Of a stretch of DNA of 64,000 nucleotides, positions 1 to 9,800 are shown piece by piece. The position numbers were made by a program, and so were the translations under genes. Source of the stretch: Mesostigma viride (lineage: Eukaryota > Streptophyta > Mesostigmatophyceae > Mesostigmatales > Mesostigmataceae); assembly GCA_009746045.1 (NCBI GenBank), contig RPFO01000164.1, positions 786,712 through 850,711 of the forward strand. The letters are read 5' to 3'. Numbering within the stretch: the first letter of the stretch is position 1; each line of letters begins with the position of its first letter. Under the pieces are notes generated by a model, which was not told the DNA's origin, searched no databases, and saw only the letters and a program-made list of their open reading frames with translations.

Positions 1-1315
1 CTATAGCAACGCGCTTGTCAGGCGGTGGGACGACCACCCTACGCTTGCCCAACAGCTTGTACAAAACCCCGTCTTCCCAACCATAGGTTGCAGCCCTGTG
101 CTGCACCCTGTTCAACTCCGTCGCCTTCTGAGCAGGAGTCCAATCGACTGGAGTATAGGAGTCAAGACAGCACCCTGCACTTGCTCCAAAACTCGACCAT
201 CTAGCCAGATATCAGCGGTGTAGCAATCAGCAAGAGAGCTCCGCGCTAAGAGAGCCTGCATAGCGATCAGCTGCTGCAGAGAAGGATCAATGTCAAAGGA
301 CAGAGACCTACCCTCTTCCATAGCGCACGTACACAGCTTTGGATGGCGTGAATGGCGACGGCCGCACCGGGTCGTCGCTGATGCCGAAGTCCGCCACAGA
401 GTACTCGACACTGCGCCACCACGCCTCCTCCTCATCGTCGGCCGCATACCCAGCAGCGTTCACAAAGACCACAGAACCCGACGAGCCCTCGGCACCCATG
501 GCCCGGGCTCCAGTGTGGTCAACAGTGGTAGGCATGGCGTATCGGGATAGCACATCGGCGTTGACATGGTCCTTGCCGGCCCGATGCACAATGGTCATGT
601 GGTACTCCTGGATAATCATGGCCCATCGGGCAAGCTTACCCGTCAGGTTGGTGTTGGTCATAATTTAGCCACTGAAGCGGCTGGTGATCTGTCACCAGAG
701 TAAACACGCGCCCAAATAAATACGGGCGAAAGTGCTTGATGGCCCACACCACAGCCAGTGCCTCCCCCTCATAGGAAGAATACCGGCTCTCCGCTGGGTT
801 GTTGCTGTGACTAGCATAAGCAATAACGTGCTCGCGCCCATCACCATCCTTTTGCGCCAAGACCGCACCCAGTCCTACCTTGGACCAGTCGGTATATAAC
901 ACAAATGGCAAAGCATAGTCAGGGGCGCGCAGAATCGGTGCCGACGTGAGCTCCTGCTTGATTGTCTCGATGGCGCGTTGCTGTGCGGGACCCCACGCCC
1001 ACACGCACCCCTTCTTGAGTAACTCGGTCAAGGGCTTCACCTTGCTGCTGAAGTTCTCAATGTAACCTCGGTAATAGCCAGCCAAACCCAACTACGCCCG
1101 CACCCCTGAGACATCCGTGGGTACGGCGGCCTGCGCAATGGATTCGACCTTGGCGGCATCAGGCGTCCGGCCACCCGGCACAATCTGATGACCAAGGAAT
1201 GAGAGGGTCCGCTGGGCGAACTTGCACTTCTCAGGGTGCAGCCGCATATTATGCTCCTCGAGAGCCAAGCGAACCTGCTCCAAGTGCGCCAGGTGCTCCT
1301 CAAATGTTGCGCTAA
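1..1315 (-). pseudogene. gypsy pol, 3' part: end of RT, RNase H, start of integrase
   Basis: Read right to left, 1315-1092 encodes the RT thumb with the L-H-P-E-K-C-K-F and F-L-G-H-Q-I-V motifs. An in-frame TAG follows near 1092, just before G-L-A-G-Y-Y-R-G-Y. 1091-640 is the RNase H domain (Y-T-D-W-S catalytic block, Y-E-G-E-A-L-A-V-V-W-A-I, T-D-H-Q-P-L-Q-W-L). A frameshift near 640-665 moves the frame to 661-308, which has the usual post-RNase-H block H-R-A-G-K-D-H-V-N-A-D-V-L-S-R. A further shift near 320-340 leads to 120-1, which reads W-E-D-G-V-L-Y-K-L, typical of the region entering the integrase H2C2 finger. The stop and two or more frameshifts mark it as non-functional. Confidence 0.88.
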
Positions 1316-1614
1316 CCCTTCAACTGTCAAAACTCGAACCACGAGAACGGACTGAGTTTGGGTATCTTTGTGCGCCTGAGAGTAACTAGCCAAATAACAT
1401 TTTCTGGCCCACCCTTGGAACCAAGCATGCTTTTATATCAAATAATGTTTGGGAAATTTGGTTGGTCACATATCCATGCCCTACACCTGCTAAAAATAGC
1501 ACCCCCCTCAGGGGGGTACAGTGCACATGGGGTTGGAGACATATATAATGAATTATCGACCATTTACACAAATCAGTTGGCCCTGGCCTTTTAAAGGCAG
1601 GTTATTATAATCAT

Positions 1615-2289
1615 CAAGCCCAGCTCCTCGACCTCGACCAACGCCTTCAAGCCACCGCCAACGCCCTTGAGAGCTTGCATGACACCGCCGGCCTCACCGC
1701 CCAGGCGGTGAAGGACATCGCCGCCCAGCCGGCGCCTGCTGGCTCGGCCGGCGATGCTCCCTCCACCTGGGCGGACTTGCTTAAGCAGCACACCACCTCC
1801 ACCACCTCCACCATCTCGGCACAACTCAAGCAACAAGCCCTCGACCTTCGCGAGGAAGCCGACATCGCCCGGCGCAGCCACAATGTCATCGTCAAGCACT
1901 TCGACCAGCAGGCAGGTGAGACCTCCACGAGCCTTCTTGAGGCATTTAAGCGCGCCATTCTTGCCCCCATGTTACTCACTGGTGAGCTGGACATGTCGGC
2001 TGTCCGCCTCCCCCGCGCGCGGGGGAAGGCTGGCCCGGCCCCCGTGCTCCTCACCTTTAAGTACATGGCGGACAAGCTGGCGTTCCTTAAATGCCGCAAG
2101 AAGCTCTCGGAGACTCGCTTCACGCTGGACGACGACTTGACCCTGGCCCAGCAACAACGGCGACGCGAGCTATGGCCGGCCTACCTTCAGCTCCGGCAGA
2201 GCGCAAGGGGGAAGCCGGTATACTGGAGGGGGGCGGTCATCCACGTTGACCACAAGCCCTGGCAGCCCCCTCCTGCCACCTCAGACTAG
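1615..2289 (+). CDS. LINE family A ORF1-like protein, 5'-truncated copy
   Basis: The frame is open from the left edge of the insertion to a TAG at 2287-2289. It encodes a helical region, a middle domain with P-V-L-L-T-F-K-Y-M-A-D-K, and a C-terminal domain with L-D-D-D-L-T-x-A-Q-Q-Q-R-R-R-E-L-W-P, then Y-W-R-G-A-V-I-H-V-D-H-K-P-W. This order (helix, RRM-like middle, small C-terminal domain) is that of L1-clade ORF1 RNA-binding proteins; the assignment is by architecture, not by search. The N-terminal third is missing. It is an uninterrupted frame, but in a truncated copy inside another transposon, so probably not expressed. Confidence 0.72.
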   Translation, partial: QAQLLDLDQRLQATANALESLHDTAGLTAQAVKDIAAQPAPAGSAGDAPSTWADLLKQHTTSTTSTISAQLKQQALDLREEADIARRSHNVIVKHFDQQAGETSTSLLEAFKRAILAPMLLTGELDMSAVRLPRARGKAGPAPVLLTFKYMADKLAFLKCRKKLSETRFTLDDDLTLAQQQRRRELWPAYLQLRQSARGKPVYWRGAVIHVDHKPWQPPPATSD

Positions 2290-2730
2290 GAATATATATA
2301 CCAGTAGTGTAGATTAGTAAGGCTTAGCCTAGCATGTGGCCCACGCGCATGTGCGCCCATAATGGCCCCCATGGATGATGCCTTCAACATTTAGCCATGC
2401 TTTGTCTATAATGGGACCCCCATGGATGTTGCATTAAGAACTTAGCCATGCTATGCCATGCAGAGAGATGCTCTCTGTCGAGAAGCCATGCCCTAGCCCT
2501 TGCATAGCCATGATGATCTTCCTCCCCCGTGCCAGGATCCCCTTAGCTGGGTTGAACCTGAGACAGCATGGTGGTGCCGGTGCCCTTGCGGCACCTAGAG
2601 CAAGTGTTGCTTACATTCCCACCCTTGCATGAAGTAGCCTAGGATGTATTTAAAGCCATATGCCCCTTCTCAGGGATATGTGCTACATTGACTCCCAACG
2701 GAGTGATGTTGATAATTAATTAATTAATTA
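1615..2730 (+). mobile_element. LINE family A, copy 1 (5'-truncated, ORF1-only)
   Basis: The insertion is flanked by the 11-bp duplication ATTATAATCAT at 1604-1614 and 2731-2741. It holds the C-terminal two thirds of an ORF1-like gene, a 3' UTR of about 420 bp, a terminal hairpin ACTCCCAACGGAGT near 2690-2705, and a tail of repeated TTAA. No reverse transcriptase follows ORF1 before the tail. The 3' UTR recurs at 20002-20260 (inverted), 24241-24407 (inverted) and 63661-64000. Confidence 0.88.
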
Positions 2731-2812
2731 ATTATAATCATAGACATGCCATCAATGCATTCACAACATGAAATGTCACAACACTGTGGACGCTAGCTAC
2801 AAAATGGCCAAA

Positions 2813-2846
2813 GCCAGCTGGCACCGTTATAACGGTGCCAGCTGGC
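2813..2846. repeat. 34-bp perfect palindrome
   Basis: The half-site GCCAGCTGGCACCGTTA is followed immediately by its exact reverse complement, with no spacer. It lies in the otherwise featureless interior (2742-4135) of the TIR element. Confidence 0.9.
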
Positions 2847-4135
2847 AGGGGTATAAATGGTAGCATAACAACACAAAACTTTATTCCAATTGGCATGAAA
2901 CAACAAGGGATGCCCAATTGGGCATCATGCACCATACCCAGGTGATAAAACAAGAGACCATGCCATATAACACATGCCAACATGCCGCAAGGGGCCAAAA
3001 TGGCACTAGCGCGCGCGTGCGGTATACATAGCGCAAGACTAGCCAAGGGTGTAGCTAACTGTCAATTGGGCTACCTGGCTATGTGCCAAACTACGGATTG
3101 CGCCTCTGGGTGCGCAGATCCTGCCTCCTACAAGGCCCTGTCAGCTGGGTGCCAGCTGCCAACGTGCGGGTCGTGCGGCCATTGGCCTCAGCCCATGCGC
3201 GGCCAGCCGGGCTGCGGGCTGACAAGGGCTGCATGGCACGCTGGCGGCGGGCGTCGTCGTCGTCGAGGCCAGCCACTGGCCCAGCGTGGAAGCTGAGATA
3301 AGCCAGCATATAAGACACAAGACCATGCTAAAAAATAGGTGAAAGGCTCATTAATCAAGGCCTCAAGCGCGCGTCAAAGGGGTGGCAAGGAGCTACATCA
3401 CTAACCCACCCGATGAATGACAAAACACCTCCACGTTCTTTGCAACAATAAAGAAAACAAAATGAACAAGTTGGTAATGCTTCCATGCAAACAGGTATTG
3501 GGTATCTCCATGTTTGTCACATGCAATGGATGCAAAATCAGAAGGTGGGCGTTGGCCAGCAAAACAAGAAGCCATGCCTAAAACTGGTCAGAAAAGAACT
3601 TGTCTCGGGCTGTTTGAGCCAGGAAAAGCATTGGGTAATCACCTTTACCATATTACTAACCAATACCAACCGTTATCACGCTATTTCCGTTGCAGCCTCA
3701 GCTAACAGCGACCAAACATGGTCCAAAATCTGCTTGACCTGATGGTATTCCACAACTATGACAAGCCGATGCGTAGAGGGAGCAAAACAACAAAATGACA
3801 ATCACAAGCCCTCGATTATAACCCTGATATTATTTATAAACGATAATACAACCATATACGGTTAACGGAACACGCTAGGAGGCTAGAACGTACCAGGTCG
3901 GAACAGCAGATTACCTTTCCTGCGGGAGCCAGCACGCCCGATTCATGGACGTAGCCTCGAGCCTTTCCTGGCTGCCAATTCTAGCAAATCTGGTTGGGAA
4001 CAACGTCAAAGGTTTATCCATGCGCAAATACCTCGAAAATTTCCGCCTAGCAACATGCAGCACTCGCACTGTCACCGCCTGGCCGCTGACATGATTTGCT
4101 GCGCCGACCAGCACCCCGATGACCCATCTACGCAT

Positions 4136-5597
4136 CTTCAAATTAATTAATTAATTAATTAAACTCGTGCTCCCGTTGGGGAGTCACGGAGCACCGAAGT
4201 GCTTTTAATCCCTGTGTGTGCACTACAGGAGAAAGGGCAGAGACCCCCAGTCTCCTTCATGCCAAAGGCATGCCACAGCTGCAATCGGGCGCGGCTAGCT
4301 AAAAGGACAGGCTAACGATCCGGCAAACTGTGGGTGCAATAAGACCCATGTGAGCATGTCATAGCAAGGAGCGTGGGCAAGTAATCTGAACATAGCCAGG
4401 GCGTAGCATGGCTGTACTAGAACTAGGCTAAGGCTATGGCTGGTTGTGTACCGTGCGTTGGCGGCACGTGACTAGGTTTGTTGGCACAGCTAGGCAAACA
4501 TTCTAGGCATGGCTGCCTTAGCGACAGTGACTCCAATGGTTACAAGCTAGGGCTATTGCTATTCTAGCCCGCTGGGGGCGTCCACATCTTGTGGTTGATC
4601 ATCAGGTCCCCGCCCCTCCAGTACACCTTGGGCTTCTGGGGGTCCTGCTTATGGCGGAGGTATTCCGGCCACAGGTCGCGTCGCTGCTGTTGCTGAGCGG
4701 GGGTTAGGTCGTCATCCAGCGTCCAGGTGAGGTCGTGCAACCGCTTGCGACGAGAGAGGAACCGCTGCTTATCCTCAGGGGAGATGAAGGTGAGCAGGAC
4801 TGGTGGGGTGGCCGCCTTGTCCCGTGAGTGGGGAAGGCGGTGGCACCCACGCAGTTCTACCTCACCTACCAGGCCCATGAGGGTAAGAAGCTGTTTCTTG
4901 ATCTCGTCAGCAAGGGAGGTTGACGTCTCACCTGGCTTCTGGGGGAAGCGACGTAGCACCACTCGGCACTCGCGGCGAGCGCGATCGGTGACCTCCCGTT
5001 GCTGGGCCTGGCGGTGGTCCTCCAGCTCCTGGAGCTTCGTGGCGATGGCGTCGGTGGTGGAGGCGGTCGCTGTCCGCAGCAGGTCCGCGTAGGAGAGCGG
5101 GAGGTCACCAGCATCCTGCCGGGGTGGCTGGGAGGCAATGGTGGCCGTCTGCTCCGCTAGCTTTGGGACCTGTGTGGCCAGGGCCTCGGTGTGGGCGGTG
5201 ATGGCCTCAAGCTTCTTCATGAGCACGCCGCACTTGCCTTCCACCTGGTTAAGGCGAGAGACAAGTGCAGCATGCGTTTCCGAAGCCTGCGCCGCGGTGT
5301 GTAGCGCCGTGAACTGTGGTTGTAGCTTGTGGACGACCTTGGTTTCCACGTTGGAGACCCGGGCCTCGACCGTGTTGAGCGTGGTGTTCAGCGAGGTCAT
5401 CTTCTCGGCCAGCGGCCAGGTCACGTGCTCCTCCAGCACTGCGCGGATGTCATCCTTGCAGAGGGAGGAAGCCGATGGGGCTGCCGGCTGTGCGGGGGCT
5501 GGGGCGTTGAGTGCGTTCCAAAGTTCTCTGTGGATGGCGCCGAAGCTGCGCTGGTAGTAGCTGGTCAAGATAGACTCGCGTTGGCGGGATTCGGCAC
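4136..5597 (-). mobile_element. LINE family B copy (ORF1-only), inserted in the TIR element
   Basis: On the minus strand this holds an ORF1-like gene (5568-4564), a 3' UTR of about 400 bp (4560-4165), the terminal hairpin CTCCCCAACGGGAG, and a TTAA-repeat tail at 4141-4162. The last 40 bp match the end of the RT-bearing LINE at 20261-21584. A short direct repeat, CTTCAAA, at 4136-4142 and 5598-5604 is a possible target duplication but overlaps the tail, so the borders are approximate. Confidence 0.78.
4564..5568 (-). CDS. LINE family B ORF1-like RNA-binding protein
   Basis: A 334-residue open frame, open upstream to the element border at about 5597, so the true N-terminus may be missing; the first in-frame codon used here is not ATG. 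Roughly residues 35-160 are heptad-like and probably coiled coil (V-E-A-R-V-S-N-V-E-T, L-N-Q-V-E-G-K, K-K-L-E-A-I). Residues 200-290 form the middle domain with P-P-V-L-L-T-F-I-S-P-E-D-K. Residues 290-334 are the C-terminal domain with T-L-D-D-D-L-T-P-A-Q-Q-Q-Q-R-R-D-L-W-P-E-Y and V-Y-W-R-G-G-D-L-M-I-N-H-K-M-W. The plan matches L1-type ORF1p, a trimeric RNA chaperone. No endonuclease or RT lies downstream before the tail. Confidence 0.7.
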   Translation of the reverse strand: MTSYYQRSFGAIHRELWNALNAPAPAQPAAPSASSLCKDDIRAVLEEHVTWPLAEKMTSLNTTLNTVEARVSNVETKVVHKLQPQFTALHTAAQASETHAALVSRLNQVEGKCGVLMKKLEAITAHTEALATQVPKLAEQTATIASQPPRQDAGDLPLSYADLLRTATASTTDAIATKLQELEDHRQAQQREVTDRARRECRVVLRRFPQKPGETSTSLADEIKKQLLTLMGLVGEVELRGCHRLPHSRDKAATPPVLLTFISPEDKQRFLSRRKRLHDLTWTLDDDLTPAQQQQRRDLWPEYLRHKQDPQKPKVYWRGGDLMINHKMWTPPAG

Positions 5598-5984
5598 CTT
5601 CAAACGTTCCATGGCTGGGGATAAAACGTTTTTAGGACTTGAAAATCATGCCTACAAAATTTGAGTCCATTATGTCAAGCCATTCTCTCGTACCAGTCAG
5701 TTGCGTGCACCGCCATAGCCGTGCGCGTCAATATTTTTCATGCACGTCGGTCCCGTTGGACCATGGTACCCCCCTAACTTTGCTCAAGCATATCTCCCTG
5801 GCCAGGTGTCCAAAATACGGTCTGAATAGCGCCAGGCATAGCTTACGTCTAGATCTTTCGATCCCCCCAGGTTTGACCGTTAAATTATTATTGGCGCGGC
5901 GCCTGGTTCTGCCACAAACTCAGTCCGTTAGAGTGGCGCGAGTTCAACTGGCGCCACGAAAACGGACTCAGTACAGTTTAAGGG

Positions 5985-6655
5985 CTAAAGACGATGACAT
6001 CATCAATGTAACAAGCGGCGAAAGGAAGACCTGCAAGCACTTTGTCCATAGCTCGTTGGAAAACAGCACTAGCGTTGCGGTGCCCAAAGGGCATGCGCAC
6101 CCACTCATACAAATTGCCGCCCCCCCAGAATGCAAGCTTCCGCTGATCCTCCGGCGCAACTGCGATCTGATGAAAGCCGCTACGCAGGTCCAGCGAGGAC
6201 ACAAACTTCACATGAGGAGATATCTTATCCAGGACATCATCCACACGTGGCATGGGGTAACGGTCCACGGGTGTGTGTGCATTCAGCAACCGCAGATCGG
6301 TGGCCATGCGCATACCCGTCCATGCCCCGGTGATAGCGTCCTTCTTGGGCGCAACGACAACGGCAGCAGCATAGCTGGAGGAAGATTGCCTGATGATACC
6401 GGCATCCTCTAACTCCTTGCATTGCTCGGCTACAAAATCCAACTCGGCCTGACTCAGGCGATGCTGGCGTCGGAACAAAGGAGTGTCAGTGTCCAATGGA
6501 ACACGCATGGTCCCACCATTGAAACACCCCAGTTCATCACTTGTGAAAGCGAAGGCCCCCCTTGCAGTGCCTAGCCACTTTAGCATGGCTGCATGAGCGC
6601 TGCGCATCAGAAAGGTGTTCCCCAATAGCCCAGGGGTGCGTATCCGCGGGATCAC
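5985..6655 (-). pseudogene. gypsy reverse transcriptase, N-terminal part
   Basis: Fingers and palm of a Ty3/gypsy RT. It has the block A-G-I-I-R-Q-S-S-S-S-Y-A, then R-M-A-T-D-L-R-L-L-N, the first catalytic aspartate in S-S-L-D-L-R-S-G-F-H-Q-I, M-P-F-G-H-R-N-A-S-A-V-F-Q, and the catalytic Y-I-D-D-V. The reading frame stops at the edge of the 1316-5984 insertion and resumes at 1315. A frameshift near 6640 separates it from the protease-methyltransferase part upstream, so it is not translatable as one polyprotein. Confidence 0.9.
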
Positions 6656-6833
6656 CCACAGCTACCGCATGTGCCTCAAGATGCGGCGCCCTAGCCGCAT
6701 CGTCGTGGAACAAGGAAAAGGCTGCCACACCTGGTGTGACACCCACCGCCGGAGCCTCGCGTGCCGCACGGTGTATTACCCGATGCAGCGTGGGCTCGCC
6801 GGCCAGCACGGTGCTAGCTGGTCAGCAGGGCGG

Positions 6834-9800
6834 TCATGAGAATGATAGTCCACACCTGTCGCAGACGCCCCCCCCAGACTGGCGCACGGCAACCGATGCA
6901 AGCAGCACATACCCGACCTGCAACACCGACATAGCCTGGCCTATCAAAGACCATGCAGCGCTCACTCTCGAGCACGCCCGGCAGCGCCGAGGCCCCGACA
7001 TGAAAACCCATGCTGGCCTCACGAAATTCTGCGGGTGGCTGCACCAACAGACCGGTGGTAGTGTCCCAAACGAGACCCTTACCCCGATCACGGTACATAT
7101 GCTGTCGACCCTTGGTAACTGACCAGGGTCGGCAGTGCACATGCACATGGGGCTCCCGACCCGGTTGACGCGTGCATATGGTGGGCGATCCTCGCTATCC
7201 ACCTTCTGCGTGACTAGGTGGGAAGGCAATGCTACCTCCGCAGACACACTCGGATGCTGCCTTGCGACGGCCCCTAAGACCGCCTGCACACCGGTCGCAC
7301 ACGCCACGTTGGTCCAATAGGCACGCAAACGATGCGTGAGCCCACCCAGCCCTGCGTTGTCACACACGATGGGCTCCCCCAGGAGTGCCACGATTGTAGC
7401 CCAGTCCTCCCGCACCGCCTGATGTGGGCTGTCACCCGCCACAACGTTCTCAAACAGATACGCAGGCGGATGGGGCTGACGCGACTGCAACAGTCCCACC
7501 ACACGCAACAGTTCCCAGAACAGCGCGCTACGCGGATCGGCTAGCCCCCGCCCTTGCCCTGCCTGGCTCAGGCCCTGGCACTCCCAACCCGCGATTACCA
7601 AGTCGATGGCATGATGCCTGCGCAACAACTGCTGCACCTGCACCTCACCGATGGCTCGGATATCTTGAGGACATTCCCCAAACGGGTCACGCCATGCTGA
7701 TGGCGGAAACTGCGCGGGATACTCTCGCGACAACACGCCACAGTGACTGAAGTACACCTGACGCGCCTTGTGCGATGGCTCTACCGCGATGAGTTTACGG
7801 CACACGCCGCCTGCGGCCAAAAAGCCTGCAATGCCCCCTCCGATCCCCGCAAACAGTTCCAACACTACCGCACCCTTGGCAAAATCAGGGGCCTGCGGTA
7901 AGATTGCAGCAGAAAAATTACCTTGGGCCTCCGAGACACCCGGTTGCACCAAAGTGAGGCCATGGCTGGCCATCTGAGGAACGGTGACGACGGCTTCAGT
8001 CACCCGCTTGCGCATAGCCAGCTGCCGCGTGGACGTCACAGCATCCAGCGACCACTGCGTGCGCATCTTGGCAATGCTCGCCGTTGGCTGAGGCAGCACC
8101 GTCCGATGCTTGTCCCACGCCGATGAGCCCGCCGCCCGTACCTCCACCATGCTGACCTCCACCACGCCCGCAGCCGCTGAAGGGTTGAGGCGTGCAGCCC
8201 CGGCTGAAGAACTGAAGCATGAGACCGGCACACTGGCCCGCTTCAGGCCAGCCCCATCCCAATCAGGGATGTAAGATGCCTCCTCCGCCCTATAGTCCAC
8301 CTGAACCATGGCGCGAGCAAGGACATCCACCCCGAGTAGTGCGGAATATCCACACTTGTTGACCACCAGCGCATACGCGGACACGGTGGTCATGCTAGAG
8401 GCGCGCAACGGATTGAAAATCACGTTGACTTTAACCGCCGTCATAGCGTACGGCTTACTAGCCGGACCCTGCCAACCTGACACAGACACGGGGCTTTCTA
8501 CTAAGCCACCGTTCTCGTAGGTCAGGTTCAGCATGGTGGCCAAGTCTGTGCTGATGACTAGCGGCTGAGCACCGCTATCAAGCTTGACTGCGCCAACCAA
8601 CGGACATGTCACCATGTCGCTCCATACATCTCCACAGGCTCCAACTGCTTGGAACGCTATGGACGGCTCACCATTGGGGTATGGAACCACCGTGGGAACC
8701 TGGGGAACTGCACTAGTGCGCTGCTGGCTACTTGTGCTGACCACTCCCGCTTGCACCACGGGCACTGCGGCTTCTACCGGCTGACGCCCGTAGGTGACGG
8801 ACTCAGAATTGCGCAAGGTGCGCACATCATGCCCATCTGCGAACAACTGGATCTCGGACACAACCGACCCCAGCCACTCAACCCCCTTCTGCCCGAAGGT
8901 GTCGACCACCTGCCGTGCTGAAAACATGGGTACGTCCACAATGAACGGCATTGGGTACACAGGCGCCAATCGCCTACGCTGCTCCAGCCCAGCAGGGTTC
9001 GCATGCTCAAAAGCAGATTGCACCCCAGCCAGCGGCATGGAAAAGGACGCGGGCAACTGCCCGGCAGGCAACATGGGTGCCTGCTGAAAAGAAAGCGGGC
9101 TGCGTGCCTGCTTGCCTTTGGTAGCCTCCGCAGCGTTGATCTCGACGTCACCCGGCATGGGCGCCCAGAATGGGTCCTCCCGGTACACCGTCGCGAATTG
9201 GTTGGGGGGCGCCGTCGCCTCCTCACCATGCTTGATGGCAGCCACCTGGGCTTCCATCGAGTCGGTCTTGCCCGCCATCTCGGCGAAGTGGACCGTCTTG
9301 ATGCCCGCGGCTGGACACTTGTTCATCAGGTGCCACTTCGTGTCTGCCCCATGCGGCTTCGTGCAGCGGCTTGGACACTCGCGACTAAGGTGCCCATCCT
9401 TGTCGCAAAGGTAACATTTACCGCGTGACGGGGTGGGTGCGCCCAGCGCGCCTTGCACGCCCTGCGCCTCCTGAGTCCCATCCGATGACGGCGGACGACC
9501 GCCTCCGCCTCGACCACCACCGCGACCCCGACCACCGTAGCCACTGCCGCCGCCACCACGACTGACACCGCCGCTGCCACCCTGACCGCCACCGCCGCTG
9601 CCACCCTGACCGCCACCGCCGCTGCCACCCTGACCGCCACCGCCGCTGCCCCCGTGACCGGCGTTGCCACCACCCTGAGTGCCGACATATTCACCGCGCC
9701 CCGCACCAGGCAGCCGCTGGCCACCCTTGACCGCGATGGCCTTCTCCATCTCAGCCATCTTCTTGCGCATCTCAGCCAGCTCAGACGAGATACCCTTCTC

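Larger units (their letters stand above)
1316..5984. mobile_element. 4.67-kb TIR element with CTAA target duplication, inserted in the gypsy RT
   Basis: CTAA occurs at 1312-1315 and again at 5985-5988. Removing 1316-5984 plus one CTAA restores a continuous RT reading frame (V-I-V-F-S then A-T-F-E-E-H-L), so the borders are exact. The left end begins CCCTTCAACTGT and the inverted right end CCCTTAAACTGT. A second shared block, AACGGACTGAGTTTG, lies about 30 bp in on the left and about 55 bp in on the right. The interior outside the two LINE-type insertions (1316-1603, 2742-4135, about 5600-5984) has no credible transposase, so this is a non-autonomous element whose superfamily I could not assign. 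Confidence 0.85.

Noticed and set aside
4136..5604. CTTCAAA as a firm target duplication for LINE B
   Set aside because: It overlaps the AATT tail and is short; kept only as a possible border.
6834..7900. A host DNA methyltransferase gene
   Set aside because: The domain is in the same frame as gag and protease and is followed by gypsy RT, so it belongs to the retrotransposon.
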